This document shows, piece by piece, positions 28,172 through 37,037 of a stretch of 64,000 bases of DNA. Within the stretch, counting starts at the first letter, position 1. The number at the start of each line of letters is the position of its first letter. Both the position numbers and the translations under genes were made by a program. Under the pieces are notes generated by a model. The model had not been told where the DNA came from and made no database searches. It saw only the letters and a program-made list of their open reading frames with translations. This stretch comes from Rhodococcus sp. ARC_M6. GTDB lineage: Bacteria; Actinomycetota; Actinomycetes; Mycobacteriales; Mycobacteriaceae. The DNA lies in the NCBI RefSeq assembly GCF_022810305.1, contig NZ_JALGQH010000025.1:24711-88710 (forward strand). Direction: 5' to 3'.

Positions 28172-29681
28172 CGTCTCCGAAATCAAGGTTGTCGGCACCA
28201 AGACAGTTGTAGCCGACGAATCCCTCGCCAGTGCTGTGGGTTTGCATCACACTATCCCCACCGCGCTGGCCGATCTGGTGGACAACAGCTTGGACGCCGG
28301 CGCGGCTCATGTGCTGATCAGGTTTGTTCAAGACGGAACCCGCATCGTGTCGATGATGGTGATCGACGACGGTAGCGGCATGGATAACGTCGCCATTGAT
28401 TCGGCGATGACCTATGGCCGCCGACGTGACTACGCTGCAGCGGATTTGGGCCATTTTGGTGTCGGGATGAAGGCTGCGTCACTGAGTCAGGCGCGAGTAC
28501 TGCGGGTGTGGTCACGGGCGACGGGTCATCCGGCGGTGGGGCGTGAAATCGATTCGGCGTCGGAACGCGGACGTCAAGGCGTCTCGGTGATCGACGGAGA
28601 TCAGGCCACCGGCTTCTTCGGTTCGGTGACGCCGAGATTCCCGTTGGATACCGGTACGATCGTCGAATGGCGTGGGATCTCCACCTTCTTGATGTCGGCG
28701 CACGTCGACGAGCAGACCAGCTGGCTCGAGCAAACAATCAACGATGTGCGCAGTCATGTGGGCATCGTGTTCCATCGGCTGATCGAATCTCGCCGGGTTG
28801 CTGTGACTGTGGATGTATTCGACGTCGAAGCAGGCCGGGCTGGCGCCCTCCGTGCAGTCAATGCGATAGATCCGTTCAAGTACCCAGTTGCCGGAGCTGG
28901 GAAGTATCCACGGCCGCTGACTGTTTCGCTGGACGGATCGACCGTGCCTGCGGCAGCGCATCTCTGGCCGGCACGGAGCAATGCACCCGAGTTTCGACTG
29001 CACGGCTCTCCGGGGCGTGAGCATCAAGGTATCTATTTCTATCGCCATGAGCGGCTCTTGCAGGTTGGTGGATGGAACGGAATAGTTCGTGCTCGACCGG
29101 ACCTCGGTTTGGCTCGAATCGCAATCGAGCTCGATGACAATCTGTTGCAGCGCATCACTATCAACCCGGAGAAATCTGGTGTCACTCTCGACGCTACGGC
29201 CTCGGCGGCAATTGACAGTGCGGTGTTCGCTGACGGTGATGGCGGTTTTCGGACCTATCTGGGCGATGCCGAAGCTGCAGTGCGCGCGGCCCGAAGTCAT
29301 CAGCCCAGGCCCATCAGCGTCATCGAGCCGGTATCAGGATTTCCCGAGGACGTTCTCGATTCTTTCAGCGATGCATTCGATTTCACCGTCGGCGAGGATC
29401 CCGTCGCCGTGGGTTGGCGTGCCTTGGCCCGCGATCAGTTCTTCGAAGTCGATCTCAAGACGCGCACTTTGTGGATCAATGCCAGGTTTCGGCGTGACCT
29501 GCTGGGGCATCGAAGTCTCAATCCCACGGATGCACCCGTACTCAAATCGCTGATCTTCCTGTTGGTGAGTGAGATGTTCGAAGGAGTCCGCATCAGCGCA
29601 CGGCAGAAGGAAAAGATGGACGCCTGGCAAGAAGTGCTGATCGCTGCGATTGCCGCGCACCGGGAGCAGGTAGCGCTGTGA
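28164..29681 (+). CDS. MORC/MutL-type GHKL ATPase
   Basis: ATG preceded by a very strong AAGGAGG site; overlaps the previous gene by 8 bp. GHKL motifs are clear in the 505-residue product: N-box LADLVDNSLDAGA (~residues 35-46), G1 VIDDGSGMD (~66-74) and G2 GHFGVGMKAASLSQ (~96-109). The N-box position that usually carries the catalytic Glu is Asp. Prokaryotic MORC-like ATPases paired with Z1 helicases are a described restriction-like theme. ATP-dependent dimer clamping on DNA is the expected activity. Confidence 0.8.
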   Translation: MPDVSEIKVVGTKTVVADESLASAVGLHHTIPTALADLVDNSLDAGAAHVLIRFVQDGTRIVSMMVIDDGSGMDNVAIDSAMTYGRRRDYAAADLGHFGVGMKAASLSQARVLRVWSRATGHPAVGREIDSASERGRQGVSVIDGDQATGFFGSVTPRFPLDTGTIVEWRGISTFLMSAHVDEQTSWLEQTINDVRSHVGIVFHRLIESRRVAVTVDVFDVEAGRAGALRAVNAIDPFKYPVAGAGKYPRPLTVSLDGSTVPAAAHLWPARSNAPEFRLHGSPGREHQGIYFYRHERLLQVGGWNGIVRARPDLGLARIAIELDDNLLQRITINPEKSGVTLDATASAAIDSAVFADGDGGFRTYLGDAEAAVRAARSHQPRPISVIEPVSGFPEDVLDSFSDAFDFTVGEDPVAVGWRALARDQFFEVDLKTRTLWINARFRRDLLGHRSLNPTDAPVLKSLIFLLVSEMFEGVRISARQKEKMDAWQEVLIAAIAAHREQVAL

Positions 29682-32602
29682 GCGAGGAAGTGTTCCGGGC
29701 GCTCGCGCGCGAACTCGGCGACGGATTTCCACCCGAGAATGTGTTGTACCCGGTAAACGCGCGGTTGCGGGGGAGCTATCCGGATGGACTGACCATTGCT
29801 GACATCGTCGATGTCTTTCTCGACGGCAGTGCCGTCGCGGTGCGGACCGCGTTGAAGTCGCGTCTGCGGCAGTGGGATGCGGAGAGCGTGGAGAAGTGGG
29901 TTGGTGGGACCGCTCCCCACAGTGAGCAGCGTCGTACGTTGGTATACGAACTGCTCGGTATCCCTACCGAGGTTCATGCCGAACTCGACGCGGTATTTCC
30001 GCGTGAGGGTGGACCCGTAGTGATTGCGGCGCAACAACCGTGGGATCCGTGGTACACGTCTGATCGGCGACGAGAACACGACTTCTATTGGCGCGCCTAC
30101 AAACGCGTACTGTCCGAGAAGAACTGGGACGACGAAACTATCGGTAGGTTGGATATTGCGACAACCGAAGTTGTTCAGCGACTGGCAGATCCGACTCGGG
30201 CCGAGCCCTATCAGTCCAAAGGCCTTGTTGTCGGCTACGTGCAGAGCGGAAAGACGGCCAACTTCAGCGGGGTAGTAGCAAAGGCTATCGATGCCGGATA
30301 CCGATTGGTCATCGTCCTGACCGGCACGATCGAGATCTTGCGGAGCCAGACGCAGCGACGCCTCGACATGGAACTCGTTGGCCGGCAGAACATCAGCGCG
30401 GGTGTCGACGACGACTACGTCAACGACCAGGACTGGCGGGACGGGAACTTTCTCGAACACGAGTTGGATCCCAATAAGACCAACGAGATTCCGGCGATTC
30501 GTCGATTGACCACATCGACATTCGATTACAAGAGCTTGCTGGCAGGTCTGAGTGCCTTGCACTTCGAAACTGTTGATCATTCGCTTCCGCTCAACGATCC
30601 GAAGAATCTCTACCCCAGCAACATTCGTATTGCCGTGGTCAAGAAGAACGTGTCCAGTCTCAAGAAGTTGGTCGCAGATTTGAAGAAGGTTCCCACCGAA
30701 CTGGATCAGATCCCGACCCTCATCATCGACGATGAGGCTGATCAGGCTTCGGTCAACACGATCGATCCGAAGAAGATGAAGTCGGAGCAGATCGAGCGAA
30801 CCGCCATCAACGGTCAGATCGCCGAGATTCTCGGACTCCTCAAGCGTGCGCAGTACATCGGTTACACCGCAACCCCGTTCGCCAACGTGTTTGTCGATCC
30901 CGAAGACAGCGTCAACGTCTTCCCGTCGGATTTCATCGTCAGTCTTGAACGACCCGGGCCCTATATGGGTGGTGCGGACTTCCACGATTTCGACGACCTC
31001 GACGAGGATCAGAAGACGCCGGAGAACTCGAATGAAAAGGCGTATGTCCGAGATCTGAGGGCTGACTCCGACGAAGATCGTGCGCTCGAACAACTTCGAG
31101 CCCTGGACTCGTTTGTCCTGTCCGGTGCGATCAAACTATTTCGGGAATCCAAGGGCGCCAAGCCGTATCGCCATCACACGATGCTTGTGCACGAATCCGT
31201 CAAGCAGGCTGAACACGACGCTGTCGCTGACGATTTCAAGGCGTTGTGGAAGTCAGCCGGGTACAGCCAGGCGAAAAGCCTTGCTCGCTTGGAACAGTTG
31301 TGGTCAGACGACTTTGCGCCAGTGAGTGCAGCCCGCGGCAGTGACCAATCGAATCCACGCTCGTTCGACGAGTTGGAAGAATTTGTCGGCGCGGCCTACG
31401 ACAAGATTTCGGAGGGCACCAGTCCGGTCATCGTGGTCAACGGTGCGGCCGAGAAGGACTACAAACAAGATTCTCTCGACTTTCAGGCACGGGGCGTCTG
31501 GAAGATCCTCGTCGGTGGTACCAAACTCAGTCGCGGCTTTACCGTCGAGGGGTTGACCATCACGTATTACACCCGGCGGACCGGGCAAGCCGACACGCTG
31601 ATGCAGATGGGTCGATGGTTCGGCTTCCGGCCGGGATACCGAGACTTGGTACGGCTCTTCATCGGTCGCACGGTGGGTGGGCCGGCCGGTGCCGACTTCG
31701 ATATGTACAAGGCCTTCGAAGCGGTTGTCCGGGACGAAGAAGAATTTCGGCAGGAGCTGGTTCGGTTCAGTGGCACCAACGAGAAGGGTGAGCCTTGGGT
31801 GACGCCGCGCGATGTCCCGCCGATGGTGTTTCAGCAGCTTCCGTGGCTTAGGCCCACCGCCCGCAACAAGATGTTCAATGCGGATCTGGCGTATCGGGGA
31901 ATGGGCGGCGAGAGTTTCAGTTTCACGATGCAGCCGCCGCGCGGCGACGGTTCCAACAATGCTCGTCACTTCACGGCTGTCTCACCGCTGTTGAAGATGC
32001 TCTCTGATTCCGGAAGCTTCAATTTCTTGGATAAGGACGATATTTCGCGCTCCTTCACGGCGCGGTACGGAATTGTTCCGGCTGGGGACGTGTTGGTTGC
32101 GCTTGATCAGTTCGAATGGGCCACCGGCTGGAATTTCGGTCCGCACCGCGAGGCGCTTTCTGCCGCAATCGAATCCGGTTTGCTCGAAGACTTCGCCGTA
32201 CTGCTCCCGCAACCGAAGACACGCGAGCCCATCGAAATCAACGGTTGGGGTGAAAAGGTCCCGATCGTCAATCGTAAGCGTCAGGAGCGCGAGTACCGGA
32301 CTGGATTCACCGGTACCGCCGTTCGCGAGCGGGATGCCATCGAGCACATTGCAGGCAGCCCGAAGAAGAACGGCGGGCCGCTGGCCGCGTCGCTGTACCG
32401 CAAGACTCGCGGCGCGCTGATTCTGGTGTTTGCCAACGATCCGGGGCCGCGTCAGCTCAAGCGGGCTAAGGCCGGTCCGGTGGATTCGCGTGACTTTGCG
32501 ACGCTGTTTTCGTACGCATTGCCGCATGCAGCGGAGCCATTGGGGCGGATAGGTTTTCGAGTGAAGAAATCAGGAACAGGTGCGATCGTCGATGCAAACT
32601 GA
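29678..32602 (+). CDS. Z1-domain superfamily II helicase/ATPase
   Basis: GTG overlapping the MORC stop by 4 bp. The 974-residue protein has the Z1 hallmarks: P-loop GYVQSGKTANFSG (~residue 187-199), DEAD-like box LIIDDEADQAS (~348-358), and the motif-VI-like MQMGRWFGFRPGYRDL (~642-657) after SRGFTVEGL. Z1 ATPases occur with MORC ATPases and PD-(D/E)XK nucleases in predicted anti-phage loci, as here. DNA translocation is inferred. The C-terminal third has no motif I recognise. Confidence 0.85.
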   Translation: MSEEVFRALARELGDGFPPENVLYPVNARLRGSYPDGLTIADIVDVFLDGSAVAVRTALKSRLRQWDAESVEKWVGGTAPHSEQRRTLVYELLGIPTEVHAELDAVFPREGGPVVIAAQQPWDPWYTSDRRREHDFYWRAYKRVLSEKNWDDETIGRLDIATTEVVQRLADPTRAEPYQSKGLVVGYVQSGKTANFSGVVAKAIDAGYRLVIVLTGTIEILRSQTQRRLDMELVGRQNISAGVDDDYVNDQDWRDGNFLEHELDPNKTNEIPAIRRLTTSTFDYKSLLAGLSALHFETVDHSLPLNDPKNLYPSNIRIAVVKKNVSSLKKLVADLKKVPTELDQIPTLIIDDEADQASVNTIDPKKMKSEQIERTAINGQIAEILGLLKRAQYIGYTATPFANVFVDPEDSVNVFPSDFIVSLERPGPYMGGADFHDFDDLDEDQKTPENSNEKAYVRDLRADSDEDRALEQLRALDSFVLSGAIKLFRESKGAKPYRHHTMLVHESVKQAEHDAVADDFKALWKSAGYSQAKSLARLEQLWSDDFAPVSAARGSDQSNPRSFDELEEFVGAAYDKISEGTSPVIVVNGAAEKDYKQDSLDFQARGVWKILVGGTKLSRGFTVEGLTITYYTRRTGQADTLMQMGRWFGFRPGYRDLVRLFIGRTVGGPAGADFDMYKAFEAVVRDEEEFRQELVRFSGTNEKGEPWVTPRDVPPMVFQQLPWLRPTARNKMFNADLAYRGMGGESFSFTMQPPRGDGSNNARHFTAVSPLLKMLSDSGSFNFLDKDDISRSFTARYGIVPAGDVLVALDQFEWATGWNFGPHREALSAAIESGLLEDFAVLLPQPKTREPIEINGWGEKVPIVNRKRQEREYRTGFTGTAVRERDAIEHIAGSPKKNGGPLAASLYRKTRGALILVFANDPGPRQLKRAKAGPVDSRDFATLFSYALPHAAEPLGRIGFRVKKSGTGAIVDAN

Positions 32603-32635
32603 GAACGACAGAGTGAATGACAGGAATAGATTCTG

Positions 32636-33490
32636 ATGGCAAAGACGATTGCGACCATCAACCTCAAAGGCGGGGTCGGCAAGACGACGATCACGGCGGG
32701 GTTGGCGGAGTTCATGTCGCTGGAGTTCGGGCAGCGGGTGTTGCTGGTCGATTTGGATGCGCAGATCAACCTCACGACCATGATGATCAGCGAGGATCAC
32801 TGGCTCGAACTCAACAAGAAGGGGCTGACCAGCGCGACTATCTTCCGTGACGCGGTGGACGGCACCTCCAACTTCGACTTGGAGGGATCCATTCAGCGGT
32901 CGGTATCTCCGGTAAAGCCGGTGACGGGCGTAGACCTGCTGCCGTCGTCACTGGATCTGATCGAGTTGCAAGAAGAGATCAGTGCCCTGCGCGTCGCGGA
33001 TCGTACGTCCACCAAACCCGTGGAACTCTTGCGTGATGCACTGGCCCCGGTGATGCCGTTCTACGACTACGTTCTCATCGATTGCCCGCCTAACCTCGGC
33101 CCAATTACGTTGAACGGCTTGGCGATGGCCGACGGCTACGTGATCCCCACGATCCCGGATGTGCTGTCAACCTATGGCATTCCGCAGATTCAGACGCACA
33201 TCGCCAAGTTCGGTAGGGAGCTCGGCCGTGAACTCTTCGAACTCGGGCTGGTGATCACCAAGTACAAATCGAACTCAGCCGTTCACCGGACAACCGTGCG
33301 AAACCTGCGACGTGATCCCAACGTTCCGCACGTCTTGCCGGAATATCTGGCGGAGTCGAATCAGATTGCAGCGTCGGCAGAGTTTCATCCGTACAGCACG
33401 CTGAAAGTGAAGTACGGCAACGCAGGTCAGTTCGATCAGATGCGTGCGATCACGCAACACATTCTCACGGAAGCGCAGGCGAAGCTATGA
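32636..33490 (+). CDS. ParA/Soj-like ATPase
   Basis: ATG 33 bp after the Z1 stop with an AGGAAT-type site. The 284-residue protein has the deviant Walker A LKGGVGKTTITAG near the N-terminus, the A' box VLLVDLDAQINLT and Walker B DYVLIDCPPNLG. It is a full-length ParA-family ATPase. No replication or partition genes are nearby, so it probably serves the defence series rather than plasmid partition; a nearby origin or parS site was not seen. Confidence 0.85.
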   Translation: MAKTIATINLKGGVGKTTITAGLAEFMSLEFGQRVLLVDLDAQINLTTMMISEDHWLELNKKGLTSATIFRDAVDGTSNFDLEGSIQRSVSPVKPVTGVDLLPSSLDLIELQEEISALRVADRTSTKPVELLRDALAPVMPFYDYVLIDCPPNLGPITLNGLAMADGYVIPTIPDVLSTYGIPQIQTHIAKFGRELGRELFELGLVITKYKSNSAVHRTTVRNLRRDPNVPHVLPEYLAESNQIAASAEFHPYSTLKVKYGNAGQFDQMRAITQHILTEAQAKL

Positions 33491-33978
33491 GTGCGGGTAT
33501 CGATGAAGCGCGTCGCCGGGTGCAGGTGCAGGAAACAGGTGCGGCGCTCCTGAAACTAGGTGCAACCAATGCCGCGGCATCCGTGCTGCTGGCAAAGCTC
33601 ATGCAGGTAGTGGCTGAGGAAGCTGCCCGGACTCCGCGTTTCGCGAAGGCGATCGAAGAGGCTTTTGCGGCTCCGTCTGAAACGGCAGTCGGTGTAGCGG
33701 TTGCACCTCAGCCGGCGCCGCGTCGTCGAGTTTCCGCTCCGAAGGCCAAACGTGAAGCGGGTGCGTTTGATCCGTTCGAGGTATTCAAGACCGATGGGGA
33801 AACGGTTCTGTTGGAGCGTCTTTCGTCCCTCGATGCGGATGGGATCAAGGACATCATCGCGGAGCAGGAGATGGACACTCACAAGGAAACGGGCCGCAAG
33901 CGTAAGGTCGACGTTCTTGCTGTCTGGACAGTTGAGAGGGTGAAGACTCTTACCTCGAAGGGGAGCGCGTTTCGTTGA
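33487..33978 (+). CDS. Small ParA-linked protein
   Basis: ATG overlapping the ParA stop by 4 bp. The 163-residue product has a helical N-terminal half, a basic Pro/Ala-rich linker (PQPAPRRRVSAPKAKRE), and a helical C-terminal domain (LSSLDADGIKDIIAEQEMD). It does not look like canonical ParB. Given the overlap, it is probably the ParA partner that links it to DNA or to the Z1 complex; this is inference. Confidence 0.6.
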   Translation: MSAGIDEARRRVQVQETGAALLKLGATNAAASVLLAKLMQVVAEEAARTPRFAKAIEEAFAAPSETAVGVAVAPQPAPRRRVSAPKAKREAGAFDPFEVFKTDGETVLLERLSSLDADGIKDIIAEQEMDTHKETGRKRKVDVLAVWTVERVKTLTSKGSAFR

Positions 33979-34031
33979 TTTCTGACCACGTTTGGATGCC
34001 CTGATCCGCCACTGACAATGGAGACCAATTC

Positions 34032-34838
34032 ATGATTGATTTTCAACTGAATGCCGACGAATACTCCCTTTACCAGGCACTACCAGAAGGTGGATCCACC
34101 CAAGGAAACATCTCTACCAGAAAAGCGCTGCGGTGGAAAAAGTCAAGATACTGGGAAGCCCGCGAAGGATTGATACGTAAGCAGGCCGCGATTGCGGGGC
34201 TTGGAGGTGGGGGAACTCTGTGCCGCGCGCGGGACGAGGGAGATGGAATTGAACTCCCGGGCCAGGTCGTTTCATCGGTTGGTGGAGTTGCTATTCCGTC
34301 ACGCGTCCGCGAGCGTCACTTGTACGGTCCGCTTGTCGAGACATTGCGCGAATCATGGAGCAGAGATACTCGATCGAATTCAATTGTCGTCGAAGTTACG
34401 TCGGACCAAGGAAGCCGCGCGACGGGTGGTCGGTGGACGAGGCCGGACATCGTTGCTGTCAATCTGAAGGAATACGACTACCTGCCAGGCAAATACATTG
34501 AAGTGGTGTCGTTCGAGGTCAAACCGGCAGATCAGATCAACGTGACCGCAGTCTACGAAGCCATGGCGCATCGGAGAAATGCCACGCATGCCTATGTGTT
34601 GCTTCATATTCCGCAGATTCTCCGAGATTCCTTGGCCGAGGACTTGCAGGTGGTGCGGGCGGCCGCTGCGGAGCACGGAGTCGGTGTGATCACTTTCGGG
34701 GAAAACGATGACTATGACACATGGTCGACTGTAGAGGTCGCGGTCAGGGTCGACACGACGCCAGAACGCTTGAACGACTTCATCGAGACCCAGCTTTCTG
34801 CTGAATCCAAACGCAAGATTGCGTTGAGTGTTCGCTGA
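34032..34838 (+). CDS. PD-(D/E)XK-type nuclease with N-terminal HTH-like region
   Basis: ATG 54 bp after the previous gene with a GGAGA site. The 268-residue protein opens with a short helical region that looks like a winged HTH (ALRWKKSRYWEAREGLI). The nuclease core reads RWTRPDIVAV, then about 17 residues later VVSFEVKPAD, giving the P-D ... E-x-K pattern, followed by the helix AVYEAMAHRRNATHAYVLLH. It is the probable DNA-cutting component of the MORC-Z1-ParA series. Catalysis was not tested. Confidence 0.65.
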   Translation: MIDFQLNADEYSLYQALPEGGSTQGNISTRKALRWKKSRYWEAREGLIRKQAAIAGLGGGGTLCRARDEGDGIELPGQVVSSVGGVAIPSRVRERHLYGPLVETLRESWSRDTRSNSIVVEVTSDQGSRATGGRWTRPDIVAVNLKEYDYLPGKYIEVVSFEVKPADQINVTAVYEAMAHRRNATHAYVLLHIPQILRDSLAEDLQVVRAAAAEHGVGVITFGENDDYDTWSTVEVAVRVDTTPERLNDFIETQLSAESKRKIALSVR

Positions 34839-35101
34839 TTTGGCTGATGGCGCAGCGCGGTATTGACCGTGCGTTGATGGACCATCGCGTGGATTGGTAC
34901 GGCGATGTTCGGATAAGTCGATCGACCCTAGCGCTTCATTCAGGATCGGGGATTGATTCGAGCCACGTCAATGTAGTTTGCGGTGGCGTCGATTGATTCG
35001 GTCAGCTTCGTAATACGATCTGTCGGACGGTTCAGGAATGATGTCGATGAGAATCGGCCCCGAGTCGATCGCATTCATTGTTGTCTGACGGAGGTATTTC
35101 G

Positions 35102-37036
35102 ATGACCAGCGCGCTACGCCAAGCAGAGACCCATCGGCTGCCCTCTGATCACAGCTGGGTTGTTCTCGATGTCGAGACGTCGGGAATGCGGGCCGCCTCG
35201 CACCGAGTGCTCAGTATCGCCGCTCTGGTATTGCGTGAAGACGGATCAGTCGAGCGGGAGTTCTCGACGCTGCTCAACCCAGGGTGCGACCCCGGCCCGG
35301 TCCATATCCACGGCCTCACACCCGAGCGTTTGGCGGGAGCCCCTCGATTCGAGGATATTGCCGACGAGTTCGGTGAGTTGCTGTCAGGCCGAACGATGGT
35401 TGCGCACAATGCCTCATTCGACTACGGGTTCCTGGACGCAGAGTTTCAGCGCGCTAGTTTTACCACCCCGATAGAACAGCGTCTCTGCACCCTGGCGCTT
35501 TCGCGGCGTCTGGAACTCGATGTGCCCAACCATCGGCTCGGCACGTTGGCCGAGTACTGGAAGGTCGAGCAACTCAATGCACATGATGCCTATGACGACG
35601 CTCGGGTGCTCGTCGAGATCTTCGGGCGGAGCGCATCCCTTGCCGACTCCCTGCAGCTTCCGCTCCCCGTTGTCAGTTGCAAGGACCGCCGTGTCACGGT
35701 TTATCGCGACAAGATCACGCGTGTGCCGTCATCGTTCACGAATCCCGGACGCCTGGATACGGTGCACGGCTTGGTGCAGGGCATGAAGATTGTGATCAGC
35801 GGCCCGACGAGTACTCCTCGAATTGCGTTGGCAGCCAGACTCGCCGAGGCTGGTTTCGATGTGATGAACACAGTTAGTCGGCAGACCAGCGTTGTGGTGT
35901 GCGACAACACCGCATCACTGAGCGGGAAGGTACGCAAAGCCGGATCAGACGGCATTCCTGTCATCTCGGAGCAGCGCCTCGAGGAGTTGTTGGTGCGGGC
36001 ATTGCCCGGCCAGCTCAAGACCGGTGAAGCCATCGCTATCAATCCGGTTGTAGCGCCTGCGGTCCCGGCGGCACCTGAAGTTGCTCTTGTGCCGGAGGCT
36101 ATCGAGCCCGTGCCCGAGGTTGCGCTGATTCCGGAGATCGTCGTACCAGCACAGCCGCGCCCCGCTGAGCCGAACTCCATTGCACGTCCCTCGATGATTG
36201 CAACCGCATCACCTCTCGCGAATCGGAAGGCGAAGGCGTGGCAGGGTCGCCGAGTGCTGATTCTTGGCGGCAATCATCTCGACGGTGTGATCATGCGGTC
36301 GCGCATCCTTCAGCTCGGTGCCCGTCCGTCTCTCAACTTCACAACCGCGGTCACTGAAGTTTTGGTGTTGGAGGGCGGTGAGTCTGACAAGCGAATGGCT
36401 CGGGTCATCGAACGAGGGCTTCCTCAGATCAAGGAATCCGATGTCAACGAGTCCCTGGTTTCGGGCGTAGTTCCCGCTCACATGAAGCTTGAATCACGTT
36501 TGTCTGCACCGATTTTGATGCGAGGCGAGGTTGTCGATCTTCCGGCCGCCCAGTCGGAGTGGTCCATTAATGTTGCCTGGCGTGCCGAGAACGTCGGTGA
36601 CGAGTTCGAGGTCGACGTGGTTGCCTTCCTTCTTGACTCCACAAACAAAGTTGATTCCGATCAAGACTTCGTCTTCTACAACAACACTGTGGACGAGGAC
36701 GGCGCGGTCGAACTTGCAGTGGACGGTAGCAGCGAGCAGAGCGTCCGGGCTGATCTTTCGGCGCTGCCCGACGAATGCCGTCGAGTGGTCATTGGGGCTG
36801 CCGTCGACGGAGAAGGCACATTCGGCGACTTGGGGGCCGTCTCCGTCAGTATCGATGGCCCCGACGGAACGTTCGCCACGTTCGTTCTCGACGTCGGGAC
36901 CGTCGAAAAGACCATGGTGCTTACCGAGATCTACCGCCGCGGCGACGTGTGGCGTCTCAGAGCGGTAGGTCAGGGCCATAACCACGATCTCGGCGTGATG
37001 GCAGTCGGTTACGGCGTCGAGGTGGACGAGGACTGA
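35102..37036 (+). CDS. DEDDh exonuclease-BRCT-BRCT-TerD fusion
   Basis: Start at the ATG with GGAGG seven bases upstream. The 644-residue protein has four parts. A DnaQ-like exonuclease carries D-x-E in VVLDVETSG, the middle Asp in AHNASFDYGF, and H...D in AHDAYDDARVL (residues ~18-170). A BRCT-like domain covers ~235-305 (GMKIVISGPTSTPRIALAAR) and a second ~385-460 (GRRVLILGGNHLDGVIMRS). A TerD domain (~485-642) has VDVVAFLLDSTNKV and QDFVFYNN. The TerD part resembles that in the gene at 6165. DNA end processing coupled to TerD signalling is inferred. Confidence 0.8.
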   Translation: MTSALRQAETHRLPSDHSWVVLDVETSGMRAASHRVLSIAALVLREDGSVEREFSTLLNPGCDPGPVHIHGLTPERLAGAPRFEDIADEFGELLSGRTMVAHNASFDYGFLDAEFQRASFTTPIEQRLCTLALSRRLELDVPNHRLGTLAEYWKVEQLNAHDAYDDARVLVEIFGRSASLADSLQLPLPVVSCKDRRVTVYRDKITRVPSSFTNPGRLDTVHGLVQGMKIVISGPTSTPRIALAARLAEAGFDVMNTVSRQTSVVVCDNTASLSGKVRKAGSDGIPVISEQRLEELLVRALPGQLKTGEAIAINPVVAPAVPAAPEVALVPEAIEPVPEVALIPEIVVPAQPRPAEPNSIARPSMIATASPLANRKAKAWQGRRVLILGGNHLDGVIMRSRILQLGARPSLNFTTAVTEVLVLEGGESDKRMARVIERGLPQIKESDVNESLVSGVVPAHMKLESRLSAPILMRGEVVDLPAAQSEWSINVAWRAENVGDEFEVDVVAFLLDSTNKVDSDQDFVFYNNTVDEDGAVELAVDGSSEQSVRADLSALPDECRRVVIGAAVDGEGTFGDLGAVSVSIDGPDGTFATFVLDVGTVEKTMVLTEIYRRGDVWRLRAVGQGHNHDLGVMAVGYGVEVDED

Positions 37037-37037
37037 C

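Noticed and set aside
29435..31093. 552-residue minus-strand frame opposite MORC and Z1 genes
   Set aside because: Antisense of two well-supported genes; its residues mirror their codons and it crosses both.
32636..33978. Plasmid-type parAB partition locus
   Set aside because: The second gene does not look like ParB, and no parS repeats, replication gene or plasmid feature is seen.
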